A DNA stretch of 64,000 nt. Origin: Xanthobacter sp. NM-59 (GTDB lineage Bacteria > Pseudomonadota > Alphaproteobacteria > Rhizobiales > Xanthobacteraceae). This document shows, piece after piece, positions 41,116-50,479 of this stretch. The stretch's first letter is position 1. The number at the start of each line of letters is the position of its first letter. Below the pieces are notes generated by a model. That model saw nothing but the letters and a program-made list of their open reading frames with translations, was not told the DNA's origin and searched no databases. Position numbers and translations under genes: made by a program. The stretch is from contig NZ_JACBFQ010000001.1 in assembly GCF_021401125.1 (NCBI RefSeq), positions 744,001 to 808,000 of the forward strand, written 5' to 3'.

Positions 41116-41469
41116 ATGAAGAAGAGCATTGTTGCGGGAGCAGCACTTCTGGCTCTGGCACTGGCTTCCGGCGCGGCCTCGGCGCAGGGCGTCGTGAAGG
41201 GGGCCGAGCAGGGCGCCGATAAGGGCGCGGCGGCCGGCGACAAGGCGGCGGGTCCGGTCGGCGGCGCCGTGGGTGGCACCGTGGGTGCCGTGGGCGGCGC
41301 GGTCGGCGGTGGCGTCGTGGGCGGCGTCAAGGGCGCCGGCCAGGGCGCCGAGAAGGGCGCGCAGGCCGGTGAGAAGGCCGCGGGCCCCGTGGGCGCCGTC
41401 GTGGGCGGCACGGTGGGCGCTGTCGGCGGCACCGTCGGCGGCATTCTGGGCGTCGACGGCAAGAAGTGA
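41116..41469 (+). CDS. Secreted glycine-zipper protein with an internal duplication
   Basis: This 117-residue product has a signal peptide (KKSIVAGAALLALALASGAA, then SAQ) and a body made almost only of Gly, Ala, Val and Lys. Two 40-residue units (residues 26-66 and 70-110) repeat with a 44-residue period: KGAEQGADKGAAAGDKAAGP versus KGAGQGAEKGAQAGEKAAGP, each followed by a GGTVGAVGG zipper. Glycine zippers often insert in membranes or self-associate. No named family is recognised. AGGAAAGGAT precedes the ATG and a strong terminator follows. Confidence 0.8.
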   Translation: MKKSIVAGAALLALALASGAASAQGVVKGAEQGADKGAAAGDKAAGPVGGAVGGTVGAVGGAVGGGVVGGVKGAGQGAEKGAQAGEKAAGPVGAVVGGTVGAVGGTVGGILGVDGKK

Positions 41470-41517
41470 GCCCCACAGGCTCGGGCCCGATCAAGGCCTC
41501 GTCCCTGAAGTGACATG

Positions 41518-41552
41518 CACCGGCTGTTCCGGAAGGGAGCAGCCGGTGTTTT
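41518..41552 (+). terminator. Intrinsic terminator after the glycine-zipper gene
   Basis: The nine-base-pair stem CACCGGCTG/CAGCCGGTG with a 13-base loop is followed by TTTTC. The loop TTCCGGAAGGGAG resembles the SRP RNA tip by chance. Confidence 0.85.
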
Positions 41553-41749
41553 CATAGCTGCACAGTGTCCGGAAAGGCGTCTCGCCGCCATTACCCAAGG
41601 CGGCGCCGAGTGCATCGCACCCCGCGCGGTGTGGGCCGCATGGGGCGCGGGCCCTTCGCCACGGCTCACGTGTTTGCCAAGTCCAATGGGGCACCGAGCG
41701 CTCCACCTGCCCCCCGGTCGAGCGGCCAACCTAAAGCATGAGCGCGCAG

Positions 41750-41791
41750 CCCAAGTCTTTTCCCATTTTCTGAAACGGGAAAAGACTTGGG
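41750..41791. repeat. Intergenic palindrome with ATTTTCTGAAA apex
   Basis: A 15-base-pair perfect inverted repeat (CCCAAGTCTTTTCCC / GGGAAAAGACTTGGG) surrounds ATTTTCTGAAAC. It shares the ATTnnCTGAAA apex with the palindrome at 26990 but has a different stem. Confidence 0.75.
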
Positions 41792-41850
41792 CCTATTGGG
41801 CCGGAGCGTTTTCTCAACGCAAACCGGAAACCGCTTCGCACAAAAGGGCC

Positions 41851-44800
41851 TTAGAGCCCCTTCTTCTGGGCCAGGGCCGCCAGCTTCTTGAGCACTGTCA
41901 GCGTGCCCTTCAGCCGCGCTTCCGGATTCGCCCAATCGCGCAGGAACACCACCTTGAAGTCCGGCCGCACCTTGGCCTGCGAGCCTTCCTGGGCGATGAG
42001 CTTTACCAGCCCTGACGGATCGGCGAACTCGTTGCCACGGAAGCCCAGCACCACGCCCTTGGGGCCGGCATCCACCTTCTCCACATTGGCCGCGCGCGCC
42101 AGCGCCTTGATCTTCGCGAGCTGGAGCAGGTGACCCACCTCCTCCGGCGCGGGGCCGAAGCGATCGGTAAGCTCGGCGCCGAAGCCGTCGATCTCCTGAT
42201 CTTCCTGAAGGTCCGCGAGCCGGCGATACAGGGCCAGCCGCACATGCAGGTCCGCCACATAATCCTCGGGGATGAGGACCGGCGTGCCGATGGTGATGTT
42301 GGGCGACCACTTGTCGTCCACATAATCGGTGATGCCCGCCTTGATGTGGGCGATCGCCTCGTGAAGCATCTCCTGGTAGAGTTCGTAACCGACTTCCTTG
42401 ATGTGGCCGGACTGCTCGTCGCCCAGAAGATTGCCAGCGCCGCGAATGTCGAGATCGTGACTCGCCAGCTGGAAGCCCGCGCCCAAAGTCTCCAGCGATT
42501 GCAGCACCTTGAGCCGCCGCTCCGCCTGATGGGTGATGGCCTGGGCCGCCGGCACGGTGAAGATGGCATAGGCCCGCGCCTTGGCCCGGCCGACACGCCC
42601 GCGCAGCTGGTAAAGCTGGGCAAGGCCAAACATATCGGCCCGGTGCACGATCAGCGTGTTGGCATTAGGCACGTCGAGGCCCGATTCCACGATGGTGGTG
42701 GACAGAAGAACATCATACTGGCCATCGTAAAAGGCCGTCATGATGTCCTCGAGCGCACCGGCGGACATTTGCCCATGGGCCACCGCCACCTTCACTTCAG
42801 GCACAGAGGCAGAAAGGAACTCCTGCACCTCCGCCAGATTTTCAATGCGCGGCACCACATAGAAGCTCTGGCCGCCGCGATAGCGCTCGCGCAGCAACGC
42901 CTCGCGCACGATCAGGGGATCGAAGGGCGTCACGAAAGTGCGCACCGCCAGGCGGTCCACCGGCGGGGTGGCGATGATGGAGAGCTCGCGCACCCCCGTC
43001 ATGGCCAGCTGCAGCGTGCGCGGAATGGGCGTGGCGGTGAGGGTGAGCACATGCACCTCGGCGCGCAGCTGCTTCAGCCGCTCCTTGTGGGCCACGCCGA
43101 AATGCTGCTCCTCGTCCACGATAACAAGGCCCAGGTCCTTGAACTGGATGGTCTTTCCGAGCAGCGCGTGGGTGCCCACCACGATGTCGATGGTACCCTC
43201 CGCGAGCCCCTTCTTCACGGCGGTGAGCGCCTTACCCGTCACCATGCGCGAGGCCTGGGCGATGTTCACCGGCAGGCCCTTGAAGCGCTCGGAGAAGGTC
43301 TTGAAATGCTGGCGCGCCAGCAGGGTCGTGGGCACCACCACAGCCACCTGCTTGCCGGAAAGCGCCGCCACGAAGGCCGCCCGCAGCGCCACCTCGGTCT
43401 TGCCGAAGCCCACATCGCCGCACACCAGCCGGTCCATGGGATGGCCGGAGCCGAGGTCGTCGACCACGGCCTCGATGGCGGCTTCCTGGTCGTCCGTCTC
43501 CTCATAGGGGAAGCGGGCGCGGAACTCGTCGTAAAGGCCGGTGGCGACGGTGAGCTTGGGCGCCTCGCCGAGCTGGCGCTGGGCCGCGATCTTGATGAGC
43601 GCGGACGCCATCTCGCGGATGCGCTTCTTCATCCGCGCCTTGCGCGCCTGCCAGGCGCCGCCACCCAGCTTGTCGAGCTGGGCCTCGGTCTCCTCGGAGC
43701 CGTAGCGGCTCAGCAGCTCCAGGTTTTCCACCGGCAGGAACAGCTTGTCGCCGCCCGCATAGTGGATTTCCAGGCAGTCATGGGGCTCGCCCATGGCCTC
43801 GATGGTCTTCAGGCCGATGAAGCGGCCGATGCCGTGGTCCACATGCACCACGAGATCGCCGGCGGTAAGCGCCGTCAGCTCGGAAATCACGTCCTGCGGC
43901 TTGCGCGCCTTGCGCTTGGGGCGCACCAGCCGATCGCCGAGAATGTCCTGCTCGCCGATCAGGGCGAAATCCGGGGTCTCGAAGCCGGCTTCCACGCCGT
44001 AGACTGCCAGCGCCGCCTGGGTCTTGGGGAAAGCCGAGATGCTCTCGAAGCGGGAGATGGCGGCGGCGCCGGTCAGGCCATGGTCCGCCAGAACCGTGCC
44101 CAGGCGCTCGCGCGAGCCTTCCGACCAGCCGGCCAGGATGACCTTCTTCTCCTTCTGCAGCTCGCGCACATAGGCCACGGCGGCATCGAAGACATTGCCG
44201 TCCGGGTCCGCCCGTTCGGCGGCGAAGGAGCGGCCCTTCACGCCACCCACGTCGATCACCTCGCCCGCCTTGCCTTCCGGAAAGGCGAACGGCGACAGGC
44301 TCGCGACCCGCGCGGCACCGATGCGCGCGGTCCATTCCGGTCCGGTCAGATAGAGCCGGTTGGTGGGCAGCGGATTGTAGATGGGCCCGCCCGCCGGGTG
44401 CTCCAGCGCTTCCTTGCGGGCGGCATAATAGTCGCCGATCTGGGCGATGCGCTCGCCGGCCGCTTCCTCGATCAACGGATCGAGCACCAGCGGGCTTTCC
44501 GAAACATAGTCGAACAGGGTGTCCATGCGCTCGTGAAAGAGCGGCAGCCAATGCTCCATGCCCGCATGGCGCCGCCCCTCGCTCACCGCCTCATAGAGGG
44601 TATCGCCCTTCTGCGCGGCGCCGAACTCGGCCACATAGGCCATGCGGAAGCGCTTCATGGTCGAGGTGGTGAGCTGGAACTCGGCCATGGGCACCAGATC
44701 CAGCGAGCGCAGCTGCCCGGTGGTGCGCTGGGTTTCCGGGTCGAAGGCGCGGATGCTTTCCAGCGTGTCGCCGAAGAAGTCGAGCCGGATGGGCGCGTCG

Positions 44801-45366
44801 AGGCCCGGCGGGAACAGATCGATGAGGCCGCCGCGCACCGCATATTCGCCGGTGTCGCGCACCGTGGGGGTGCGCAGGAAGCCGTTCTGCTCGGCCCATT
44901 GGGTCACGCCATCGAGGGCGATGGCGTTGCCTGGGGCGGCCGAAAGGGACTGCGCCGCCACCAGCGCCTTCGCAGGCACGCGCTGCACCGTGGCGTTCAC
45001 GGTGGTGAGCAGCACGCTCGCCTTGCCGCCCTTCACCCGCGCGAGGCGGGCCAGCGTTGCCATGCGGCGGGCGGAAATGCTCGCATTGGGCGAGGCGCGG
45101 TCATAGGGCAGGCAATCCCAGGACGGGAAGCTGTGGACCTCGACTTCCGGAGCGAAGAAGGCCAGCCCCCGCTCCAGCGCCGCCATGCGCTGGCCGTCGC
45201 GACAGACCACCACGAGGCTCGGCCACGGCGCGTTCTTCTCGGCCGCGACCGACCGGGCGAGGTCTCCCACCACCAGGCCCTCCATGCCCTCCGCAACGCG
45301 GGAAAGGGTCAGGGGCCGGCCTTGCACCAGCGCTTCGGCGAGCGGGCGGGGACGCTTCACTTTCAA
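41851..45366 (-). CDS. mfd: Transcription-repair coupling factor
   Basis: Mfd removes stalled RNA polymerase from damaged template and recruits UvrA. The 1171-residue protein has the N-terminal UvrB-like region, the CarD-like polymerase-interaction domain (AGDLVVHVDHGIGRFIGLKT), and SF2 helicase motifs: Walker A GDVGFGKTEVA at about 648-658, DEEQHFG near 749, LTATPIPRTL, and VESGLDVPNANT and QLRGRVGRAKARAYA in motifs V-VI. The C-terminal TRCF domain is complete. sdhE lies just upstream in the same direction. Confidence 0.97.
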   Translation of the reverse strand: MKVKRPRPLAEALVQGRPLTLSRVAEGMEGLVVGDLARSVAAEKNAPWPSLVVVCRDGQRMAALERGLAFFAPEVEVHSFPSWDCLPYDRASPNASISARRMATLARLARVKGGKASVLLTTVNATVQRVPAKALVAAQSLSAAPGNAIALDGVTQWAEQNGFLRTPTVRDTGEYAVRGGLIDLFPPGLDAPIRLDFFGDTLESIRAFDPETQRTTGQLRSLDLVPMAEFQLTTSTMKRFRMAYVAEFGAAQKGDTLYEAVSEGRRHAGMEHWLPLFHERMDTLFDYVSESPLVLDPLIEEAAGERIAQIGDYYAARKEALEHPAGGPIYNPLPTNRLYLTGPEWTARIGAARVASLSPFAFPEGKAGEVIDVGGVKGRSFAAERADPDGNVFDAAVAYVRELQKEKKVILAGWSEGSRERLGTVLADHGLTGAAAISRFESISAFPKTQAALAVYGVEAGFETPDFALIGEQDILGDRLVRPKRKARKPQDVISELTALTAGDLVVHVDHGIGRFIGLKTIEAMGEPHDCLEIHYAGGDKLFLPVENLELLSRYGSEETEAQLDKLGGGAWQARKARMKKRIREMASALIKIAAQRQLGEAPKLTVATGLYDEFRARFPYEETDDQEAAIEAVVDDLGSGHPMDRLVCGDVGFGKTEVALRAAFVAALSGKQVAVVVPTTLLARQHFKTFSERFKGLPVNIAQASRMVTGKALTAVKKGLAEGTIDIVVGTHALLGKTIQFKDLGLVIVDEEQHFGVAHKERLKQLRAEVHVLTLTATPIPRTLQLAMTGVRELSIIATPPVDRLAVRTFVTPFDPLIVREALLRERYRGGQSFYVVPRIENLAEVQEFLSASVPEVKVAVAHGQMSAGALEDIMTAFYDGQYDVLLSTTIVESGLDVPNANTLIVHRADMFGLAQLYQLRGRVGRAKARAYAIFTVPAAQAITHQAERRLKVLQSLETLGAGFQLASHDLDIRGAGNLLGDEQSGHIKEVGYELYQEMLHEAIAHIKAGITDYVDDKWSPNITIGTPVLIPEDYVADLHVRLALYRRLADLQEDQEIDGFGAELTDRFGPAPEEVGHLLQLAKIKALARAANVEKVDAGPKGVVLGFRGNEFADPSGLVKLIAQEGSQAKVRPDFKVVFLRDWANPEARLKGTLTVLKKLAALAQKKGL

Positions 45367-45411
45367 AGACTCCGAGGAAGGGGACGCGGGCAGGAAAGTC
45401 GGGAGCGGGGC

Positions 45412-45708
45412 CTATTCCGGCACGCCCCGGCCCTCATCGTGGAAGGCCTTCATGCGGGTGAACAGGGGCGTGTCATATTCCCCCGGCACCGGCTTCGTCT
45501 CGGAGATCCAGGAAAAAATGTCATGGTCCTGGGCATCGATGAGATTCTCGAACGCGTCGAGCTCGGCATCGGAGAGATTTCCGATCTCCGCATCCGCGAA
45601 CTTGCCCATGATGAGGTCCATCTCCCGCATTCCGCGATGCCAGGCGCGATAGAGGAGGCGTCGGCGGCGCGGATCGAGATCGGCGCTGGAGCGCTGGGTG
45701 CCCGACAT
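45412..45708 (-). CDS. sdhE: FAD assembly factor SdhE (succinate dehydrogenase assembly factor 2)
   Basis: SdhE promotes covalent attachment of FAD to SdhA. The 98-residue protein has RRRRLLYRAWHRGMREMDLI with the RGxxE flavinylation motif (RGMRE), then GKFADAEIGNLSDAELDAFE. ATG at 45708 gives the usual size; the frame is open further upstream. sdhE next to mfd is a common alphaproteobacterial arrangement, often with recG, which is not here. Confidence 0.93.
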   Translation of the reverse strand: MSGTQRSSADLDPRRRRLLYRAWHRGMREMDLIMGKFADAEIGNLSDAELDAFENLIDAQDHDIFSWISETKPVPGEYDTPLFTRMKAFHDEGRGVPE

Positions 45709-45886
45709 GAGATGACCTTTCGGCAGTGAACGGCACGAACGGCCGCACCCGAAAAGGAAGCGTCCGCAGGTTTCCACGCCGCCGCTTATAGAGGCAATGG
45801 CCCAGCATTGGCCAGCCTTCCGCGCAGCGCCCTTCTGGGGCGGCGCATTTGCCCCAGGCGCGCCGTCTCCCCCCCGCGGCGAAGTG

Positions 45887-46360
45887 CTAGCGGCCCTCCC
45901 CCTCGTGCGAGGAGGTGAGGAGCACGGCGCCCGGGCCACATGTGGCGAGGGTGTCATCGGGATTACGGAGCGGACAATCGTCCAGGGACAGGCAGCCGCA
46001 GCCGATGCAGCCCTCCAGGTGGTCGCGCAGCTCGGTCAAGCCGTCGATCCGGGCCTGAAGCGCGGCCTTCCAGTTGGCGGCCATGGCGCGCACATCCGCC
46101 GCGCTGGGGTTTCGTCCCGGCGGGATGGGGCGCAGCAGCGCCGCGATCTCCGCCAGCGACACGCCGAGCCGTTGGGCCACGCGGATGATGGCAACGCGCC
46201 GCAGAATATCGCGCGAATAGCGGCGCTGGTTGCCGCCGCTGCGCTGCGAGGCGATCAGCCCCTTCGCCTCATAAAAATGCAGGGTGGAGATATTCACCCC
46301 GCTGCGCCGCGCCACCTCGCCCACCGAAAGCAGGATGGGCGCCCTTGCCGCACCGACCAT
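45887..46360 (-). CDS. soxR: Redox-sensitive transcriptional activator SoxR
   Basis: SoxR is a MerR-family [2Fe-2S] sensor of redox-cycling compounds. The 157-residue protein has the MerR winged helix (LSVGEVARRSGVNISTLHFY), a dimerisation helix, and the iron-sulfur motif CIGCGCLSLDDC with Cys118, Cys121, Cys123 and Cys129 (C-x2-C-x-C-x5-C). The start at 46360 is chosen from the family N-terminus. A perfect SoxR operator begins 18 bases upstream, shared with the divergent dehydrogenase. No soxS is present, as expected outside enterics. Confidence 0.95.
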   Translation of the reverse strand: MVGAARAPILLSVGEVARRSGVNISTLHFYEAKGLIASQRSGGNQRRYSRDILRRVAIIRVAQRLGVSLAEIAALLRPIPPGRNPSAADVRAMAANWKAALQARIDGLTELRDHLEGCIGCGCLSLDDCPLRNPDDTLATCGPGAVLLTSSHEGEGR

Positions 46361-46373
46361 GCCCGTGCCCGCC

Positions 46374-46404
46374 TTGACCTCAACTATGGTTGAGGTTTTA
46401 TACG
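46374..46404 (+). promoter_or_regulatory. SoxR-controlled promoter of the divergent dehydrogenase
   Basis: TTGACC (46374-46379) and TATACG (46399-46404) are separated by 19 bases, the long spacer typical of MerR-family activated promoters. The spacer holds the SoxR operator. Confidence 0.8.
46378..46395. promoter_or_regulatory. SoxR operator (soxbox)
   Basis: CCTCAA-CTATGG-TTGAGG matches the E. coli soxS operator half-sites CCTCAA/TTGAGG with the same six-base centre length. The halves are perfectly palindromic. Confidence 0.9.
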
Positions 46405-46524
46405 AGGTGTTGGCTTGCACGCGCAAGCTCTCCGGGCCATCTGGCCACGGGGTTCCAACAGCAGCCGACGCCACGGTCCATTTTGCCCGCGGGCGCGCCT
46501 GTCGCACTTCGGAGCGGATTTGTG

Positions 46525-47250
46525 ATGGACCATTTTCCCGCCATTGCCCTCGTCAGCGGCGCCAATCGTGGCATCGGCCTGGCCATCGCCACCGGCCTGG
46601 CAAAGGCCGGCATCCTCGTGCTGATGGGCGCGCGTGATCTTGCCCGCGGTGAAACCGCCGCCGCCGCGCTCACCGCCCAAGGCCTGAAGGCGCGCGCGGT
46701 GCAGCTGGACACCACGGACGAGGCCAGTATTGCCGCCCTCGCCCGCCTGATCGCGCAGGATTACGGGCACCTCGACAGTCTCATCAACAATGCCGGCATC
46801 GCGCTGGATTTCGCGCCGGACCTCACGGTGAGCGAGCGCATGGAGCGCACCCTTGCGGTGAACGTGGTCGGCACCGTGCGGCTCACGGAGGCCATGGTGC
46901 CGCTGCTGACGCGCTCCGGACGCGGGCGGATCGTCAATGTGTCGTCGGAGCTGGCGTCGTTCGGCCTGCGGGCGCGGGCGGACTGGCCCTATGCGGAATT
47001 CGCCTTGCCCACCTATGCCGCCTCCAAGGCCGCCGTGAACGCGCTGACGGTGAGCTATGCCCGGCAGCTCGCGGCGGCGGGCATCAAGGTCAATTCCATC
47101 TGCCCCGGCTACACCGCTACGGAGGCCACCAATTTCGCGGGGGACCGCACACCCGAGCAGGCCGCCGTCATCGCCATCCGCTTCGCGCAGCTGGACGATG
47201 AGGGACCGACCGGCGAGTTCGTCAACGAAGCGGGCGAGCTGCCCTGGTAG
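46525..47250 (+). CDS. Short-chain dehydrogenase/reductase, predicted SoxR target
   Basis: This 241-residue classical SDR has the cofactor loop SGANRGIG (residues 11-18), NNAG (89-91 region), Ser140/141 in VNVSSELAS, and the catalytic Tyr164/Lys168 in PTYAASKAAV. ICPGYTATEATNF is the usual substrate-loop lead. ARD after the second strand favours NADP. Its promoter lies across from soxR and overlaps the soxbox, so it is probably induced by redox-active compounds and may reduce a quinone or carbonyl. The substrate is unknown. The start has only a distant GGAG site. Confidence 0.9.
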   Translation: MDHFPAIALVSGANRGIGLAIATGLAKAGILVLMGARDLARGETAAAALTAQGLKARAVQLDTTDEASIAALARLIAQDYGHLDSLINNAGIALDFAPDLTVSERMERTLAVNVVGTVRLTEAMVPLLTRSGRGRIVNVSSELASFGLRARADWPYAEFALPTYAASKAAVNALTVSYARQLAAAGIKVNSICPGYTATEATNFAGDRTPEQAAVIAIRFAQLDDEGPTGEFVNEAGELPW

Positions 47251-47259
47251 GCGCTGCCC

Positions 47260-48027
47260 TTACTTGCCCTCGAACAGCAGGGCGAGCCGTGTCATCAACG
47301 GCTCGTCCGTCATGTCGAGGCGCAGCGGGGTGACGGAGATGCGCCCCTCATCCAGGGCACGCAGATCGGAGCCGGGAGCCGTCTCGAAGATGCGGCGCTC
47401 GAAGGCGATCCAATAATAGGGGTTGTTGCGCCCGTCGCGGCGCGGCTCAATCCGCATGAGCTTCTGGTCCCGCCGGCCCTGGGCGGTGGCGGCGACCCCG
47501 GTGATCTCCTCCGGCGCGCGGTCGGGAAAATTCACGTTCATGACGATGCCGGCCGGAATCCCCTCCTCCAGCAGCGCGCGGATAATGCGCGGGCCGTGGG
47601 TCTCGGCGGTGAGATAATTGGGGTTCTCCCGGCTCTTGATGCCGAAGGCCTGGGACAAGGCGATGGAGGGAATGCCCAGGATGGTGCCCTCGATGGCGCC
47701 CGCCACGGTACCGGAATAGCTCACATCCTCAGCGATATTCTGGCCCCGGTTGATGCCGGAAAGCACCAGATCCGGCGGCTGGTCGGCCAGGATGTGGCGC
47801 ACCGCCATGATGACGCAATCGGTGGGCGTGCCCTTCACCGCGAAGCGGCGCTCGTCGATCTGCCGCAGGCGCAGCGGGTCCGAAAGGGACAGCGAATGAG
47901 CGACGCCCGATTGGTCGAACTCAGGCGCCACCACCCACACGTCGTCGGAAAAGGTGCGCGCGATGCGGGCGCAGGCATCGAGGCCGGAGGCGTGAATGCC
48001 GTCGTCGTTGGTCACCAGAATACGCAT
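47260..48027 (-). CDS. surE: 5'/3'-nucleotidase SurE
   Basis: SurE dephosphorylates nucleoside monophosphates and is a stationary-phase survival protein. The 255-residue enzyme has the metal-binding MRILVTNDDGIHASGL, APEFDQSGVAHSLSL, GTPTDCVIMAV and LSGINRGQNIAEDVSYSGTV. It follows serS by 68 bases on the same strand. The pcm gene that usually follows surE in relatives is absent; the next gene is convergent and nine bases away. Confidence 0.96.
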   Translation of the reverse strand: MRILVTNDDGIHASGLDACARIARTFSDDVWVVAPEFDQSGVAHSLSLSDPLRLRQIDERRFAVKGTPTDCVIMAVRHILADQPPDLVLSGINRGQNIAEDVSYSGTVAGAIEGTILGIPSIALSQAFGIKSRENPNYLTAETHGPRIIRALLEEGIPAGIVMNVNFPDRAPEEITGVAATAQGRRDQKLMRIEPRRDGRNNPYYWIAFERRIFETAPGSDLRALDEGRISVTPLRLDMTDEPLMTRLALLFEGK

Positions 48028-48095
48028 GTGTCTCCCGCCTTCTCGCCGCGCCCGAAAGAAAGGCGGCGCCCCCTGACGCCGCCTGCCCGCTCGCT

Positions 48096-49565
48096 CTACT
48101 TCAGCTTCTCGATGGTCTTGAGCCCGCCCATATAAGGAGCCAGGGCATCGGGCACCGCCACGGCGCCATTCTCCTGCTGGTAGGTTTCCAGCACTGCCAC
48201 CAGAGCACGGCCCACGGCCACGCCCGAGCCGTTCAGCGTGTGCACGAAACGCGGCGCGGCCTTGCCGTCCTTGCCCTCGGCGGGGCGATAGCGGGCATTC
48301 ATGCGCCGCGCCTGGAAGTCGCCGCACACCGAGCACGAGGAAATCTCGCGGAACGCCCCCTGCCCCGGCAGCCACACCTCGATGTCGTAGGTCTTCTGCG
48401 CCCCAAAGCCCATGTCGCCGGTGCACAGGGTCACCACGCGATAATGCAGGTCCAGCTTCTTCAGCACCGCCTCGGCGCAGGCCAGCATGCGCTCGTGCTC
48501 CTCGCCCGATTTCTCGGGCGTGGTGACGGAAACCAGCTCCACCTTGTTGAACTGGTGCTGGCGGATCATGCCGCGCGTGTCGCGCCCCGCCGCACCTGCC
48601 TCGGCCCGGAAGCAGGGGGTGAGCGCCGTCATGCGCAAAGGCAGCTCTTCCTCGGAAAGAATGCTTTCACGCACCAGATTGGTCAGCGGCACCTCGGCAG
48701 TGGGCACCAGCCACAGGCGGTTGGCCACCTGCACCTTGCGGATATGGGCCGCCAGGTCCACCCGATCGAGTGCGCTCGGCACATCGAGCCCGGAGGCGAG
48801 CAGCCCCGTAATCTCCTGCGCGGCAATGTTCTGCGCCTCGGTCAGGGCGGCGGAGAACTCCACGGCGCGGGTGGTGGAGAACTGGTCATCCTCGAATTTC
48901 GGCAGCTGGGCGGTGCCGTACATGGCCTCGTCCCGCACCAGAATGGGCGGGTTCACTTCCATGTAGCCGTGCTCGCCGGTGTGGGTGTCGAGGAAGAACT
49001 GGCCGAGCGCCCGCTCCATCCGCGCCAGCGGCCCCTTGTTCACCACGAAGCGCGCGCCGGAAATCTTCGCGGCGGTCTCGAAGTCCATCTGGCCGAGACC
49101 CTCTCCCACCTCGAAATGCTGCTTGGTCTCGAAGGCGTAGCCGCGCGGGGTGCCGTGGCGGTGGCGCTCCACATTGTCGTGCTCGTCCTTGCCCACGGGC
49201 ACGTCCGGCAAGGGCACGTTGGGAATGGCGGCAAGCTCGGCTTCGAGCTCCTGCTCAACCGACTTCACCTCGGCCTCGAGCGCCGGCACGTCTTCCTTGA
49301 TCTTGGCGACCTCGGCCATCAGCGCCTGGGCGCGGGCCTCGTCCTTCTGCGCCTTGGCCTGGCCAATCTCCTTGGAGGCGGCGTTGCGCCGCGCCAGCAG
49401 GCCTTCCAGGCTGGTGAGCGCGGTGCGGCGCTGCTCATCAAGGCCGATGATCTTCTTCACCAGGAGGTCGGCGACCAAGCGCGCCTCCGCGGCCTCGCCG
49501 CCACGCCGGGCGAGGGCGTCCACCAGGCCCTCGGGCTGTTCGCGGATCCACTTGATATCGTGCAT
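48096..49565 (-). CDS. serS: Serine--tRNA ligase
   Basis: SerS charges tRNA-Ser and tRNA-Sec. The 489-residue class II synthetase begins [21 protein letters not shown] long coiled-coil arm follows (about residues 30-105), then the class II core with [40 protein letters not shown] and the [20 protein letters not shown] signature. It is full length. Start 49565 is set by the family N-terminus. Confidence 0.97.
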   Translation of the reverse strand: MHDIKWIREQPEGLVDALARRGGEAAEARLVADLLVKKIIGLDEQRRTALTSLEGLLARRNAASKEIGQAKAQKDEARAQALMAEVAKIKEDVPALEAEVKSVEQELEAELAAIPNVPLPDVPVGKDEHDNVERHRHGTPRGYAFETKQHFEVGEGLGQMDFETAAKISGARFVVNKGPLARMERALGQFFLDTHTGEHGYMEVNPPILVRDEAMYGTAQLPKFEDDQFSTTRAVEFSAALTEAQNIAAQEITGLLASGLDVPSALDRVDLAAHIRKVQVANRLWLVPTAEVPLTNLVRESILSEEELPLRMTALTPCFRAEAGAAGRDTRGMIRQHQFNKVELVSVTTPEKSGEEHERMLACAEAVLKKLDLHYRVVTLCTGDMGFGAQKTYDIEVWLPGQGAFREISSCSVCGDFQARRMNARYRPAEGKDGKAAPRFVHTLNGSGVAVGRALVAVLETYQQENGAVAVPDALAPYMGGLKTIEKLK

Positions 49566-49672
49566 GTGCCGGCCTCTTTGCTTGCCGCATAGGGCCGGGC
49601 TTGGGCGGCCCGCATGGGCCGCACCCCCGTCCCCGTCCAAATCGCGATGGTCTGGAAGACGCTTCGCCGCGC

Positions 49673-50479
49673 TCAGCCCGCGGAGATGTCGGCCGCCTCG
49701 CGCGCCGCCTCTTCCGCCGCCCGCCGCTTTTCGACGACGCCAACCAGATAGACGGACACCTCGTAGAGAAGCAGCGTCGGCAGGGCAAGGGAGAGCTGGC
49801 TGATGACGTCCGGCGGCGTGAGCACCGCGGCAGCGATGAACACGCCAACGATGGCGTAGCGCCGCGTTTTCCGCAGCATGTCCTGCGTCACAACGCCAAT
49901 GCGGCCCAGCAGCGTCAGCACCACCGGGAGCTGGAAGCAGATGCCGAATGCCAGGATCAGCGTGGTGATGAGCGACAGATATTCCGACACGCGCGGCAGC
50001 AGCGAGATTTCTGCGTGCCCGTCGCCGCCGGCCTGCTGCATGTTCAGGAAGTAGGTCATCGCCAGCGGCATGGCGACGAAATAGACGAAGGCCGCGCCGA
50101 TGAGAAAACAGATGGGCGTGGCGATGAGATAAGGGCGGAAGGCCGCCTTCTCATGCTTGTAGAGGCCCGGCGCCACGAACATGTAAAGCTGCGCCGCCAC
50201 CACGGGAAACGACAGGAACGCCGCCCCGAACATGCCCAGCTTGATCTGCGTGAACAGGAATTCCTGCGGGGCCGTATAGATGAGCTTGATGCCCGGCGCG
50301 AAGCCCGAGGCAAACTCATAAGGCCACAAGAGCAGGTTGTAGATCTGCTTGGCGAAGGTGAAGCACAGGAAAAACGCCACCAGAAAGGCGACCAGCGACT
50401 TGATGAGGCGCGCGCGCAGCTCGATCAGGTGATCGATCAGCGGGGCCTTCGATGCGTCGATATCGTCCTCGTCGCTCAT
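49673..50479 (-). CDS. tatC: Sec-independent protein translocase TatC
   Basis: TatC is the twin-arginine signal receptor of the Tat pathway. The 268-residue protein has six membrane spans and the conserved [20 protein letters not shown], the periplasmic-loop Pro in [13 protein letters not shown], and [19 protein letters not shown]. The C-terminus is extended and Ala/Glu-rich. It overlaps tatB by four bases (ATGA). Confidence 0.96.
   Translation of the reverse strand: MSDEDDIDASKAPLIDHLIELRARLIKSLVAFLVAFFLCFTFAKQIYNLLLWPYEFASGFAPGIKLIYTAPQEFLFTQIKLGMFGAAFLSFPVVAAQLYMFVAPGLYKHEKAAFRPYLIATPICFLIGAAFVYFVAMPLAMTYFLNMQQAGGDGHAEISLLPRVSEYLSLITTLILAFGICFQLPVVLTLLGRIGVVTQDMLRKTRRYAIVGVFIAAAVLTPPDVISQLSLALPTLLLYEVSVYLVGVVEKRRAAEEAAREAADISAG

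Larger units (their letters stand above)
41470..41850. other. Convergent region before mfd with terminator and palindromes
   Basis: It contains the plus-strand terminator at 41518-41552 and a large palindrome at 41750-41791. After these comes a block (about 41800-41842, GGAGCGTTTTC and AAACCGGAAACCGCTTCGC) that resembles the common Rhizobiales intergenic palindrome. No gene is seen. Confidence 0.6.

Noticed and set aside
41500-41555. SRP (4.5S) RNA-like tip TTCCGGAAGGGAGCAG
   Set aside because: The apex resembles SRP domain IV, but the CAG/CAA bases on the 5' side are missing, there is no long paired arm, and the hairpin is followed at once by TTTT. A terminator explains it.
42130-45729. 1199-residue open frame antisense to mfd
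   Set aside because: Mfd is full length with all motifs on the minus strand. The antisense frame is His/Arg/Gly-rich and arises from GC-rich third positions.
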